Shown here: in pieces, positions 10,762-22,349 of the stretch | How positions within the stretch are numbered: the stretch's first letter is position 1 | How the letters are laid out: each line of letters begins with the position of its first letter | From: Entomortierella parvispora | Taxonomy: Eukaryota > Mortierellomycota > Mortierellomycetes > Mortierellales > Mortierellaceae | Assembly (NCBI GenBank): GCA_963573315.1 | Contig: OY752140.1 | Location: forward strand, 3,224,001-3,288,000 | Length of the DNA: 64,000 nt | Direction: 5' to 3' | Made by a program: the position numbers and the translations under genes | The notes under the pieces: model-generated | What the model was told of the DNA's origin: nothing | Seen by the model: the letters and a program-made list of their open reading frames with translations, nothing else | The model's database searches: none

Positions 10762-13375
10762 AGGATGAATGGGGTTAAATATTAATGATGATATTTTTTT
10801 TTAAGAAAGACGGTTTGCATCTACTAAATACTACCAAAAAATAAAGAGAAATTCAGTGCTAAATCATGGACAAAGAAGGGACTCTGGGGGCATAGAGGAA
10901 ATCAGGGAATGACCTATCTGATCTGGATCCAGCAAGACCGTCGAGACTGAAGAAAAGACGGCTGAAATGACGTCCTCGGGTCTCGGATGGGTGGAGAGGG
11001 GGAATATCTAGAGTAAGGTATTAATAATAATATCATACGCTAAAGAACGAGCGAGGCTTTGTTCATGCAGAATTGTGCTCGGACAGCAATTTCGAGTGCT
11101 GTGCAATCAATCAAACAATTAGTTTGTCCTTTTGCCTTTTGTTTTTTTCTTTCAGAGTCAAGGAAAAGGAGTGGGGGTGCGCGGATATCAAAAAAGGGAG
11201 GGAAAAAAGTGTTGAGAAGAGAATGCGTTTCGGGAAGTCTCCTATGTTTTTTTTTCTTTTCCCTTGGGCGAGCAGGGAATGAGTGAGTTCTCTTTTTTTC
11301 GGTAGGCGCAAAGTAATGTGACTACAAGACTACTAGTGCCACCAATTTTTACCCGCGTCTTTTTGCCCTTTTTTTCCAGTGGATAAGAGCTTTTTCACTG
11401 AGGAAAGGAGAAACATTGTCCTGCTTGCTCTCTGAAGTCCCGACGGGGAAATGACGCGGAATGAGGAAGTTGGACCGAAGGGAGGGGGGGTCCAGCCTCT
11501 GTTTGGGCGCGCGTAGTTTCGAAAGCTCAGTAGTCAACCTTTTTTTTTTTGCCCGAATGCTCAAAGGTCTTTACCCCAAATGTTGCCGTTTGCCGTTTGG
11601 GCGACGGCGACGAAGAAAAGAGTCAAAGATGGAAAAGAAGGGATAGGGAGGGTTTTATTTTCCGCCGCCAATAGCTTCATCATTAGCAACATTCATCAAC
11701 ATCAACATCACAGTCATAGTCATAGTCAACAACAAACAATAACAACAACAAAACAAGAACAAGCTACTGGCACTTGGCTCACAAAAAAAAGTAAAAGAAA
11801 AAGGCCAAAGAGGAAGACAGAGTGGGACGGAAGAAGGGCAAGAGGCGAAGAAAAGAGCCATTGGACCATTACGAGAGGATTGAGAATTGCAAGGATAAAG
11901 AGACAAGAGCTCCACGCGCATGGTGTTGATACATTTGAAAGAGAGAGAGAGAGAGAGAGGAGAGAAGTATTTCTGAGCCATCATTGCAAATGGTAGACTG
12001 AGCAAAAGGCATCGAACAGAAATAGAACAAATGGACGACAAGGCAACAACAGATATGGATCAGGGCAACAGGGACGCCAAGGGGATCGGGGGAGGGGGGA
12101 GCAAACAAAGATAGCAAGATGAGGATGCAGTGGTGATGAAGGGAGGAGGAGGAGGAGAGAAGAAGGTGGTGTTGGAGATGATGATGATGGTGGTGGTTGT
12201 GGTCTACTGCCGGATGCTCCTTGCAGCCAAGAGAAGGAAGAGAACGCAGAGAGAGAGAGATCAAATCCACAACAAACATGCACGAGAGTGCAGAACCGCA
12301 TTAGAGAGCACGTCTGTCTGCTCTGCTGATTTGCTGCACCTTGGGACACGCTGCTGCTCTTTGGTCGCCCTGTCGGGGTCGACGAGACGAGATCACGCCG
12401 AAGTCCATGGGCGAGTGCAATGCATGCATTATTGTTTGCATGCCACACCATGGGCACACAGCATGGCACACAGCATGGCACACAGCGTGGCACACATGCA
12501 TGCATGCATCCTTTTTTTTTCTTGTTCTTCCTTCCCTTTCTCTCTTTCTCGCGCCTCTTCCCTTTTCCCTCTCTTTGTCCCATTCATTCCCTTTCCCTCC
12601 ATTCCTGCATTGCTGTTCCACCTTTCCCTCCCGGAACGGACTCACGCTCTCTCATTCTCTTTTTCTCCCCTCTTCAGGTACTTTCTCGCGACCACCCAGC
12701 TGATCCCTGTCCAGCAGCAGAACGCACCCCTCATTCCACCGCATTCCTCCCCATTCCAGCCAGCCCGTCCGCGAGTCCGTGTCTCCTGCGCGTTGCCGCC
12801 TCTGTTTCTGTCTCTTGTCTCTTTTCTCCCTCCTTCCCCTGCCTGCCTCAACTTCGACTCATAACCCCCTTCGCTTCTTTTTTTGCGTTCTACCTTCCCT
12901 CGAATCCCGAAATCAAATCAAAAAAAAAGTTGCTGCCTTGCTTTGTTCCCTCTTCCCCCTCTTCCCCTCATCCTTATCCTCTGCCGCGTTCTCGCCCAGC
13001 AGCAGCACCACCACTACGACCACCACCCCCTCCTGTCCCCTTGGTCTCCTGTTCTAGCTCGTTCACATTCTATCCTTGTGTTCCAAAGACTGAACACTTT
13101 ATTTTTGTAACAGGCGAGAAAGAGTGAGAAAAAGAACACGATCGCCCTCTTGGTCCTGCGCCTCTTGTTTCCATTGATCCTTTTGTCCCTGCCAATATCC
13201 TCTGCTTCACACGCAACAACTCCAAAGAAAGAAAGAAAAACACGCGTTATCTCTTCTCCGCCCCGACAATCCTCTCCCGATCATCTCTTCTCCACACGCC
13301 TTTTTTCTTTGCCTTTTCTTTTCTTTTTTACTTTTCTCTTCTGAACAAACAAGGCAAAACGAAACACCGCCTGTC
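10762..13375. other. 2.6-kb intergenic region, low complexity
   Basis: No gene recognised on either strand. It holds a GA run (11940-11961), a purine-rich block around 12060-12190, a 12-bp tandem repeat (12452-12500) and a long pyrimidine-rich tract (about 12505-13345). The last is the likely 5' leader of the RING-H2 gene. Large ORFs here are low-complexity Ser/Pro/Leu translations of C/T tracts. Confidence 0.6.
12452..12500 (+). repeat. 12-bp tandem repeat (GGCACACAGCAT)x4, degenerate
   Basis: Units GGCACACAGCAT, GGCACACAGCAT, GGCACACAGCGT and a partial GGCACACATGCA, bordered by GCATGCATGCATGC. Noncoding. Confidence 0.85.
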
Positions 13376-16300
13376 ATGCAAGTTGAAAGACCGCGCAGGC
13401 TCGACAGGATCGGCTCAAAGGCCATGGCCTCCACCCTTTCTCAGGCATCGGCCGATGCCATCAGCAACAACATCAACAACAATAGCAGCCGCTCTCCTGT
13501 GAGTCAACGGGAAAGGAACAAAGACCGCACCTTGTCTCGGAGTGAGCCTTCTTCCCTGATTTACATTGACAGCAGCAACAGCAGTTGCAGCGACGACAAT
13601 GACCTTTCACAAAAGCCAAGCGATCGTCGACCCGTCGCGAGAAGCTCAAACAGGCGTGACAGTGGTAGCAGTACCAGTGGTCACAATAGCTCGAACAGCA
13701 GCAGCAGAAGCAGCAGTAGCCTCGGCTTTAGCATGAATGGCCAAGGTCAACCCACACGAGCACAGGGTCTGCCGGGTATAACCTCAAATGACCTTCGATC
13801 AGAGACTGAACTGGACTATGGCGCAGTGGAGCGAGCCAGAGCACCATCCACGCGGTCGTCGTCTTCTTTCTCCTCATCTTCGTCGACTGCGGTGTCCCAA
13901 AGGTCAACATGTTATCAGCAGCAGCGACAACCACTACAGCGCCACCACCTCCAACATCGCGCCTCAGGAGAACAAGCGTCAGAGACGTCCTTGGGATCGG
14001 AATCGACTCGTGTTACCACACCTGTAACCATTACTACATCGGCCCATGCGCCCCCCTCTTCTTCACCGCCATCTTCTTTGGCCAATGTCCGAGCGACAGC
14101 AAGTTCCAGGGGGTCTAAAGACGCGGCGGAGAGAGACTATTCGGATTGGTCTGATGAGCGTCACTCGACCTCTAAGCGCGCTTCCTGGCAAAGCGGGCCA
14201 AGGGGTGTGACACGCGACTCCACGGAGGCAAGGATCTCGGGAACACAAACCAGCTCTCGTCAGCAACAACAACATCATGAATCTGTTGCACAGGACTGCA
14301 GCGGGGTGAACTCGGACACGGAACAGGATCAAGGCGTTGAAGAAGTCCTGATCACTCAGCATAGGGGCTACCGCCATCCAGCTGTCACGCTGCTCGACAC
14401 CTCCGTTGCTTCGTCCCATCGGCTAGACCCCACCAGACAGCTCTTTGCAGGTGACAGACCCGCAGGCTCGAGGACCAGCCATGTGAACTTGGCCCATACG
14501 CGGAACTTTTCCTCGCCTTCTCTTCTGGATTCGTTCACCTCACCCGAGCCAATGCTTTCGCCCATTCAGTCATATTTCGGTTCGGACCCAAACTCGCCCG
14601 CATCTTCGTTCTCGCTTCCAAGACATGATCAATATCTCGAAGCTCCAGGACTGGGAGCATCCATGGATGGCTATCATGGATTTGCTACACATCCTTGGAG
14701 TGAGCAGAGCACTATGCCCTCTCGCGCCCTTTCTCACCGCTGGACACGTCGACTAAGTCACCCAGAATCACTTCCGAGCCGCAATCGCCCAAACGAATGC
14801 ATGGTGAACGATAGCAATACGCAGCTGCATCGGCAATCCATGTTTGCGGGACCATCTCTGGCTGAAGTCATGATGCACCAAACTTGGCAACACGTCCGTG
14901 TTGCTCCGGATTCCACCTCTGGACTAGAATCTGCGGCAGATGACACCTCCGTATGTGCCGAGTCATCAACAATAGATGATGTACAAGAGTCTGATGATGA
15001 TACCGCAATGGAAGAACCCTACGAGTCCACTTACGATCACCACTACGACTACAATCACAACCTCAGAAATTCGGATGTGGACGATGAGATTGAAGATGAC
15101 GAGTGCTATCCGTACAGCTTTCGGGCCGCCAGCCTTGATGACCAAGAGCAGGACCAAGGCGAGGAGGATGAGGACGAAGACTATGAAGAAGCTGGCACAC
15201 CTCATGTAGCGACTCTGGATGAGGATGAGCTGAACCAAAGCCATGTGGCGGACGATATGTTGGACACCTTGGACTTTGAGCAAGGCCAAACTGGTGGATT
15301 TTCCAGAGGATTGGTCACCGGCGAGGACGAGAACGACGACTATGCAACTGAGGAGGAGAGTGAAATGGCACAGATTTTAGGATTCGGCCGCAGGCAAAAT
15401 GAAAGCGCACTCTCACCTCGTCAATATGCCGCGGATACGAACGAGACATTTGCATCGTCAGCTTCTCCAACGCAGCCTGGCTTTCCTTCACATAGCATAT
15501 TTGGAAGGCAAGAGGAGTCTTTGGTGGAATCGGATGAGTCTCTGGCGCTGAGATTACAAGAGGAGGAGTTCTCGGCGGCCCTGATGGGAGATCGAGTAAG
15601 TGTTGTGGTGCCATTGCCGTCATAGATTAGTAGCTGCAACTAGATATACTAATACAAGCATTTGTATATTATTCTGTCCGCCCTTTTATTCTTTTTTTTT
15701 CTCCAGTCCTTTCATTTGCACAGGAGCCTGATCGCCCGACATCCACCCCCAAGTTTGCCCAGACGTTCCTCCGATCGCCAGAGGTCGCTCCCTGTGGCAC
15801 ACTCGACTTCATACTCAACCCGAGGTCGCCTTTCTTTTGCGACTGAAACTACACCTTCGGGAGATAGTCGCCATTTTTTACCAGGAGAGTGGCCTTCAAA
15901 TTGGAGAGAGAGGGATGGACACTTGCCCGGTGAATGGCTTTCGAGCCCCGGTGAATGGCCTTCGAGCTGGAGACGAAGAGAAGGACAATCCTCAGGACTG
16001 GGCTCCAGGTCCTTCGGATTCAGGACGCTGAACTCTGTCCCTTCTTTGGCCTCGTCCTCTCCGTCCAGTCGACATAGAAGAGTGAGACGTTCGAGATCAC
16101 CTCCTTCTCACTCGACCTCGTCCTCTTTGGCTGCAGAAGGTCTTTATTTGCGGCACGAACTTCGATCTCTAACAAGGGCTTTGGAGCAAGAAACACGAAT
16201 CCTCGCTCGATACAACAATCGTTCAAACTCTTTGATGGACAACATGTGGGGCAATCCTGAGGATTACTTGGTGAGATTTCAGTCAGCGCGTCCTTTCAAA

Positions 16301-16895
16301 AGATGATAATTTTGCAAAAACCTATACTTACTGACTTTATTCATTTTTAGAACGATGATCAGGTGGACGACAGCTATGAAGGCCTCTTGAGGCTTGGCGA
16401 GCAAATTGGAGATGTAAAGCCCAAAGGGATTCCTATGCACACGTTGCGCAAGATGGACAAGCATGTTTTTGCGTGGACTCCCAAGAGGCACGCATGCTCT
16501 TCCCAGGGACTTCGGCACTCCAAAAGTCAATCTCTTTCGAGCCATGACTCTGCACACTTTGGATCCTCAAGCTCTACAAAGGGAAAAGCTAAGGACGCGT
16601 CTGCGAACGAGCCTCTGGATGAAAAGTAAGTTGTTTGCTCCATCATCATGATACTGCAGACTTTTTCTCCGATTTCAAACCTGATTGTTTGTCCCAACCA
16701 CTTGTGGATAGTTGCACCATTTGCTTGGATGCGTATCAGCCAATGGATCGACTTCGACCACTGCCCTGCAAACATGCGTTCCATGTGGACTGCATTGATA
16801 CCTGGCTCCGAAGCAATGCGCATTGTCCCATATGCCGACAAGAAGTGTCTGCCAAATCAGTGGAGTCGATGCCGGTCGGTTCTGGAATACCTTGA
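13376..16895 (+). CDS. Long disordered RING-H2 E3 ubiquitin ligase
   Basis: Predicted 1080-aa protein. Exons 13376-15595, 15707-16270, 16351-16625 and 16712-16895 are all GT-AG and in phase. About the first 1000 residues are Ser/Gln/Asp-rich and disordered, with an acidic stretch near aa 540-620 and a conserved-looking helix (ESLALRLQEEEFSAALMGDR) at the end of exon 1. The only folded domain recognised is the C-terminal RING-H2. It runs from CTICLDAYQ through PLPCKHAFHVDCIDTWL to AHCPICRQEV, with the Cys3-His2-Cys3 ligands intact, so it should be an active E3. The long N-terminus presumably binds substrates. Exon 2 carries a short repeated PGEW motif. The family resembles RLIM/RNF12-like architecture, but orthology cannot be claimed. 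Confidence 0.85.
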
Positions 16896-17196
16896 ATTAC
16901 CTACGGTAGGGCAAAGTACTGTAGCAGAGGCATTGTCCTGCAGAGACGGACAATAAATCAGAGCCAACCTTCCTCCCGGACCTGAACCACCCGAACCATT
17001 GCCCTAGAAAAGAAGGGACAAAGACTGGGCTGGCCGGCGTAACTGGCTGGGGTCAGTCGACTTTTTAGGTTCAGTCCCCATCTTGAAACGGTCTTCTTTT
17101 CTTTTTTTTCTTTTTTTTTTTTTTGCATTCTCATCTCTGCTTCTTACTCGCTATACCCTCTCCCCTCTCCTCGTTCCCACCCCTCTCCACTCTACC
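16896..17196. promoter_or_regulatory. Intergenic leader of the sideroflexin gene
   Basis: Short spacer; 17090-17196 is a T/C-rich tract running into the ATG context CTACCATGG. No promoter element recognised. Confidence 0.4.
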
Positions 17197-18883
17197 ATGG
17201 CCGCACTCGAAGCATCTCATACTCTCTACGGCACCCTTCCGCTCCCCCGCATCGACCTTTGTAATAATGCTCATCGACTTTTTGATGTTCAAACCATTCA
17301 ACTTTACATTCGACAATTAGCACTAACCCAAGAATGTCCCTTTTGTTGTTTGCGTTTGTCGACTTGACGTTGGACCCTTTATTATTCCACAACGAACCTC
17401 TCTCCCTCCTTGTTTGTTTGTTTTCCGAACAGCAAAGCCAAGATTCGATCAATCCACATACTTTGGCCGTGTTCGGCACTTTGTCCAGGTCACATCTCCC
17501 CTGAATCTTTTTGTCACCAGTAAGGGACTCGAGGATGCCAAGAGCCTCATTAGCGACTACAATTCCGGAAAGATCGCCGCCAACACGGACCCAGCCAAGC
17601 TCTGGCGTGCCAAAGAGAGTACGTTGTTTTGTATTTTTTTCGTGATATGATGCCATGTGGCCCTTTTCTTGTTCGATCGGACAATTGTTGGATTGCAGAT
17701 CAGGTTTTTATTATTTATTTTTTTGTTATTGTTTTTCTTTGTGTGTCCGTGGGAAGGAGAAACATCCACCGAGACTCTGGCGCAGTGTCAAAGTCTCATC
17801 ATTGGGTGCGGACTGAATCCCCATTTTTCATTATGATCTCCGCCCTGTCCTTCTCTTTCCACCCCACAATTCGACTGTTCTTTACTAAAGATGGAAGAGC
17901 TGACGCCCTCTTTTTTTTTTTGTGGATAGTTTGCGACTCGACCTTGCACCCTGACACTGGCAAACCAATCTTTTTGCCTTTCCGTATGGCCTGCTTTGTG
18001 CCCACCAACCTGTTGGTAGCCGCCGGCATGTTGATGCCTAACCCTACTGTCAAATCCATCATGTTTTGGCAGTGGGCTAACCAGTCTGTGAACGTTGCCT
18101 TCAACTACGCCAACGCTAACAAGACCATCGAGATGAACATGAAGGAGACTGCAGGTAAGAGCAAAGAAAAAAAACGTGGGGCAAAGAGTCATCGTCTCTT
18201 GTTTGAGGATAGATGTCTAGTCAAGACGGGCTGGGGGGAGAGAAAAAGAAAGTAGTTATAGAATCAATCATGCAATGATGGCTGACATTCTTCTCCTTCT
18301 TCATCACTTTGTATGACTCTCGAAACGACAAAAAAAAGTCGCGTACATGTCTGCGGTGACGACCTCTTGCTTCTTGGCCGTTGGATTGAACCAATTGGTG
18401 CCACGTCTGACATCCATCTCTCCAGGTCTTCGTACTGTTTTGGGACGTCTCGTTCCTTTTACAGCCGTGGCGGCCGCAGGAACTGTGAATGTGTTCTTGA
18501 TGCGTGGCAAGGAAATCACGGAGGGCATTGATGTGTATGATGCCGAGGGTCAATCTGTGGGCAAGTCGCAAAAGGCAGGATTGTCGGCCATCACACAAGT
18601 GGCGATTTCGAGAATTTTGACCAATTTCCCCGTTTTGACGATCCCTCCTTTGGTTTTGTCTCAATGGGAGAGAACTGCTTGGTCCCAGCAATACCCCAAG
18701 GCGGTGATCCCTATCAACTTGGCTGTGATCTCGTTGTGTTTGATGACAGCATTGCCCTTGGCCATTGCTGCCTTCCCTCAATACGCGAACGTGAATGTAG
18801 AGACGTTGGAAGAGCGGTTCTGGGACTTGAAGGATTCAAAGGGCGAGAGGATCAAGACCTTGACCTATAACAAGGGTCTGTAA
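17197..18883 (+). CDS. FSF1: Sideroflexin, mitochondrial inner-membrane serine carrier family
   Basis: Predicted 339-aa sideroflexin. Members import serine or related metabolites into mitochondria for one-carbon metabolism. Exons 17197-17260, 17433-17618, 17930-18154 and 18339-18883 are all GT-AG and in phase. Family hallmarks in order are FDQSTYFGRVRHF near the N-terminus, LWRAKEICDSTLHPDTG, IMFWQWANQSVNVAFNYANA, and LGRLVPFTAVAAAGTVNVFL. ITEGIDVYD and the matrix-side end TLEERFWDLKDSKGE follow. The length matches the 320-340 aa typical of the family, with about five hydrophobic segments. The first exon is only 64 nt. It converges with the next gene, 201 bp away. Identification is secure; the exact substrate is not readable. 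Confidence 0.95.
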
Positions 18884-19084
18884 AGGAGTTGGGCTTTTAG
18901 AACATGGAAATTAGAAAGAATGAAATGATACCATTAAAAAAAAAAGTAGACGGTTGTTTTTTAAAGAAAGACCTGCGCTTCCAAGCAGCGATGATGTATA
19001 CTCTTCAATTGAACCCTCAGGGCACCTTATCCAACATTTTTCTTTTTTTTTTACAAATGAGATCTTTGGACAGTGCCAGGTAAT

Positions 19085-19621
19085 TTATTTGATAAGAGCA
19101 GGTTTGGGCTTTGGCATAAAAGTCTTTCTCTTATTGCCACCTCCCTGTTTACCGTACATGAGTTCAACATAATCGGGTCTTGGCTTGGACTTGTCCAAAT
19201 CCTGCTTCTTTCCTGCGGTCTTCTTTTTGGGAGCATCCTCCTCCATCATATCTTCATCCTCCGACTCGACTTCATTATCCAATTCGCTCAAATCCTTGAC
19301 CGCCTGTTTGACACCTCCATGAAGCTGCATCTTGTACGCCAACGAGGATTTAGAAGGATGGGCGGCACCGGCGGGACCCCCAATGGTGTTCGAGGACGAT
19401 TTCTTGGCGATCGTAGGGTTGGCGGTGGCGGAAAGACCGTCTTTTTTGGATTTCCTCCGGCTGTTGCCAGAGGCAGCGGCTGATTCTTCATCATTGTTGC
19501 TGTTGTTGGTATCTTTGGAGGAATGGACGGCATCAAAGAGACTGGGCTCGCCCTTGGTCAAGGACAAGACAGCCTTCTCCTTGCGGGTAGGGCGCTTGAA
19601 GAATTTGGCGGATTTTCCCAT
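19085..19621 (-). CDS. Small charged protein, unrecognised family
   Basis: Intronless 178-aa ORF. It begins MGKSAKFFKRPTRKEKAVLS, a basic start of the kind I associate with conserved fungal nuclear or nucleolar proteins of unknown function. A Ser/Asn-rich linker, an acidic patch (DNEVESEDEDMMEEDAPKKK) and a Lys-rich C-terminus follow. The C-terminus has a PDYVELMYGKQ motif that looks conserved. The alternation of basic and acidic segments suggests RNA or ribosome-biogenesis binding, but that is a guess. It converges with sideroflexin and sits 281 bp upstream of the transporter's end. The codon pattern and clean start and stop support it being real. Confidence 0.7.
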   Translation of the reverse strand: MGKSAKFFKRPTRKEKAVLSLTKGEPSLFDAVHSSKDTNNSNNDEESAAASGNSRRKSKKDGLSATANPTIAKKSSSNTIGGPAGAAHPSKSSLAYKMQLHGGVKQAVKDLSELDNEVESEDEDMMEEDAPKKKTAGKKQDLDKSKPRPDYVELMYGKQGGGNKRKTFMPKPKPALIK

Positions 19622-19902
19622 TGGTGCTTATATTGGTAATATGAAAAAGGAGGGAAGGGAAAGGAGGATGGCGCAGTGGGGCGTTTTGCCGAGGGTGTAA
19701 GGATACGGAGAAGAGAATGAATGAGGTTCACGAATGAGTGAATGGTCCAATACTTCAGTCAAGTTTGAGGCTATTTAGGCACCACTCAAAAAAAAAAAAA
19801 AAAAAATCGAGCAACAAAAAATTCACAAGCCACTTTGAATAGACGCCACCAATTTTTATCATCAATCTTGTTTTATTCTCAAAAAAAATATCGATCTAGA
19901 GG

Positions 19903-22088
19903 CTAGAGGCGACGACTAAGGTAAGCTGCAACGAGGGCCATGATTCCTCCGAACCGGAGCACCCAACCAACCGGCTCTGGTCCTCCTCTCTCATCAGTAG
20001 ATATAGAAACCATTATTCGGAAAAGAGATCCAAACCATCCCTTGTCGCCACCACCATCTCCAGGATCGGGCAAGTGCGGCGCTGGTGAAGGAACATCTCG
20101 TGGAGGCATGGTGCCAATCATGGCAAACAGACAGCTGGCAATGATCGCGTCCGCAAACTGAGGAAAGACGATATACATATTATGGACCCCCAACACCAAT
20201 CCAGCGTCCAGGTGTGGCGCAGACGTCCTGGCAGTCAGGGACGATCCGCCAGGAGAAAACAAAGCCTGTTCCTGAGCCTCCATATCCGCGTCCGATAGGC
20301 GAGCGATTGCTGTGTTCGAATAGTCGGTGGTATCGTCTGCATTGGAGCTATTATCGACTGCATCTTGATTCGAGACTGTAGCACCATAGTCCATGACATC
20401 CTGTGAATCGGATGAAGAGCCCAATCGATCCTTCATGTCGCTAATAATCTCGCCCACCATCGCAAAGGGGACCCACATGGCTACTGCCCATGGCACGCCG
20501 CAGAGTGCAATCACACCCGTGGCCGACCAAAGATCATCCACAAACCAGGTCATTCCCATACAGACTGAAAACCAGACCAAGGACATGGTCCACAAGTTCC
20601 TCAGCGTGAACGGGTTTCGAGGCCAGACTTCGAGTCCTATCTCCTGCGGTGTGACCTTTGGTATCAAAATACCGGTGAAGACGGCCACTCCAGCCCAGCA
20701 GAGTAGTGCAAACGATCCTGCCCTCTCCGCCACCGTCCCATCCCCTCCGCGGTCTCCTTGATCATACCGGTTCAAAATTTCACCTACCCAGGTGGTACTG
20801 TAGAACAAAAACGGGAACCAGCCCATCCAAGCAAAGAACTGGACATTGCAAATCCTCTGAAGTTCTGCTGGTAACTTTCTCAAAGCTCTCCAAATGTTGC
20901 CAATCGTACTCCAAACGGACCTAACCGCAATTAGGAAGAGGAAAAACAAACGTCATTTTAGTGAGAGTCGTTCCAACGTGATAACACACAACCTCCCTTT
21001 TTTTGGGCCGTTCGTTCACGAAAGAGGAACAATGGGTACCGTTTCTTGTCTTCGTCCGTCGGCTGATACTGAATCTCTTTGACGCTCGAACAGGTGATGC
21101 CCAAGCAGGTCATGAAGGAAATCATGGCGATATTGGCTAGGATCTTGATTTGAGTATTGCCGAGCCAGGGTCCAGCATACTTGACCAAATCCAAGTTGCC
21201 CGCAAAGAATCCAACCACACTGCCCAAGTTGTTCATCCAGCCAGACCAAGCATTGCAAATTTCTTGCTGGTCTGTCGGTGGAATATCCATGATCAAAGAT
21301 CGACAACTGGCCTGTACCGCATTGATGGAAAAATCCAAGCAGTAGAATCCTATCACGGCGAATGCAATAGTCCATCCTTTCGCCTATAACGAGTATAGAC
21401 AAGAAGAAAAGAAAGAAACAGAGAAGTGAGCTTGCTTATAGTCTCTCTGTCGTCATTCTTCAAAGATATCTAGCTCTTTCGCCACCTTACAGCAGATGAC
21501 ATCGTTTCTTCGCCGTCGGGGGAACCCAAAGTCTGACAATCACTGCTCTGACCAACGATCAAGAGGGCCAGTTCCTTTGCATAGGCGACCATGTACATGG
21601 ACAAAATCGTCAATGCCGCCCCAATAAGAATAAACGGTCGTCTCCGTCCCAGCCGCCAGTCCAAGGAGTCACTGAAAACGCCTACAACCGGCTGAATAAT
21701 TAATCCTGAAAGTGGACCTGCCAGCCAGACTAAAGGTGTCAGCATCTTTGGGATTCCGAGTGAAAGCAAATAAGGCGTACCGTACCCCAACTCCACCGTC
21801 CCTAGAAAAACGCGAGGTGGGGGAGGGGGGAAATAAAAAAATAAAAAAACGTGAGCGAAACAGGGCATGTGTCTCCCACGACTTGTTAGAGACATTAATG
21901 AAAAGCACGTCTTTACAGGTGAACTGAACGCCGAGCATGCATATCGTCAACCGTGCAATGTCTAGTATAGACAGTTTGCGTCTGAGAAAGGATCGACCGC
22001 GTTGGTTATGCCGGCGAATCCCTGGCCGTTGCGGAGTTGAAGAGGTGAGGAGCGCTTGACCTTCGTGTCGTGAATGGAGGTCGGACAT
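19903..22088 (-). CDS. SLC45/sucrose-type major facilitator transporter
   Basis: Predicted 614-aa polytopic membrane protein of the glycoside-pentoside-hexuronide/SLC45 branch of the MFS. Fungal and plant relatives (S. pombe Sut1, plant SUT) are proton symporters for disaccharides. Exons 21917-22088, 21491-21801, 21040-21383 and 19903-20920 are all GT-AG and in phase. Signatures are ARLTICMLGVQFTWTVELGY in helix 1, GYGTPYLLSLG, and the loop motif SDSLDWRLGRRRPFILIG. YCLDFSINAVQASCRSLIMD, NAWSGWMNNLGSVVGFF, and the C-terminal half opening VQFFAWMGWFPFLFYSTTWV complete the set. A hydrophilic loop of about 90 residues lies before the last helices. Only about 260 bp separate its start from the end of the next gene, so the promoter is compact. 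Substrate cannot be assigned. Confidence 0.9.
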
Positions 22089-22349
22089 TTAGAAGGTTGG
22101 CCTGTAGACACAGAAGGAGGTGGGAAGAAATGCTGTGGCAGAAAGGAGGGGGGCGAGTATGAATGCAAATGTCGATGTAATGTAAATGAAACGGCCAATG
22201 AGGCTTCAAGGAGGAGGAGAGAAAGAAAGACGGCCCAACCGTCCATTGACGTAATATCACAAAGTCTCAGCCTTCTCCACATGCGCTTCATTTGTTTGAT
22301 TTTTTGTATTTTTTATTTGGTGGGACCTTTGCTCACGTTCCTGGCTGGG

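Noticed and set aside
12130-13127. Overlapping long ORFs in two + frames and on the - strand
   Set aside because: Low-complexity translations of purine and pyrimidine tracts; none has a plausible domain or splice support.
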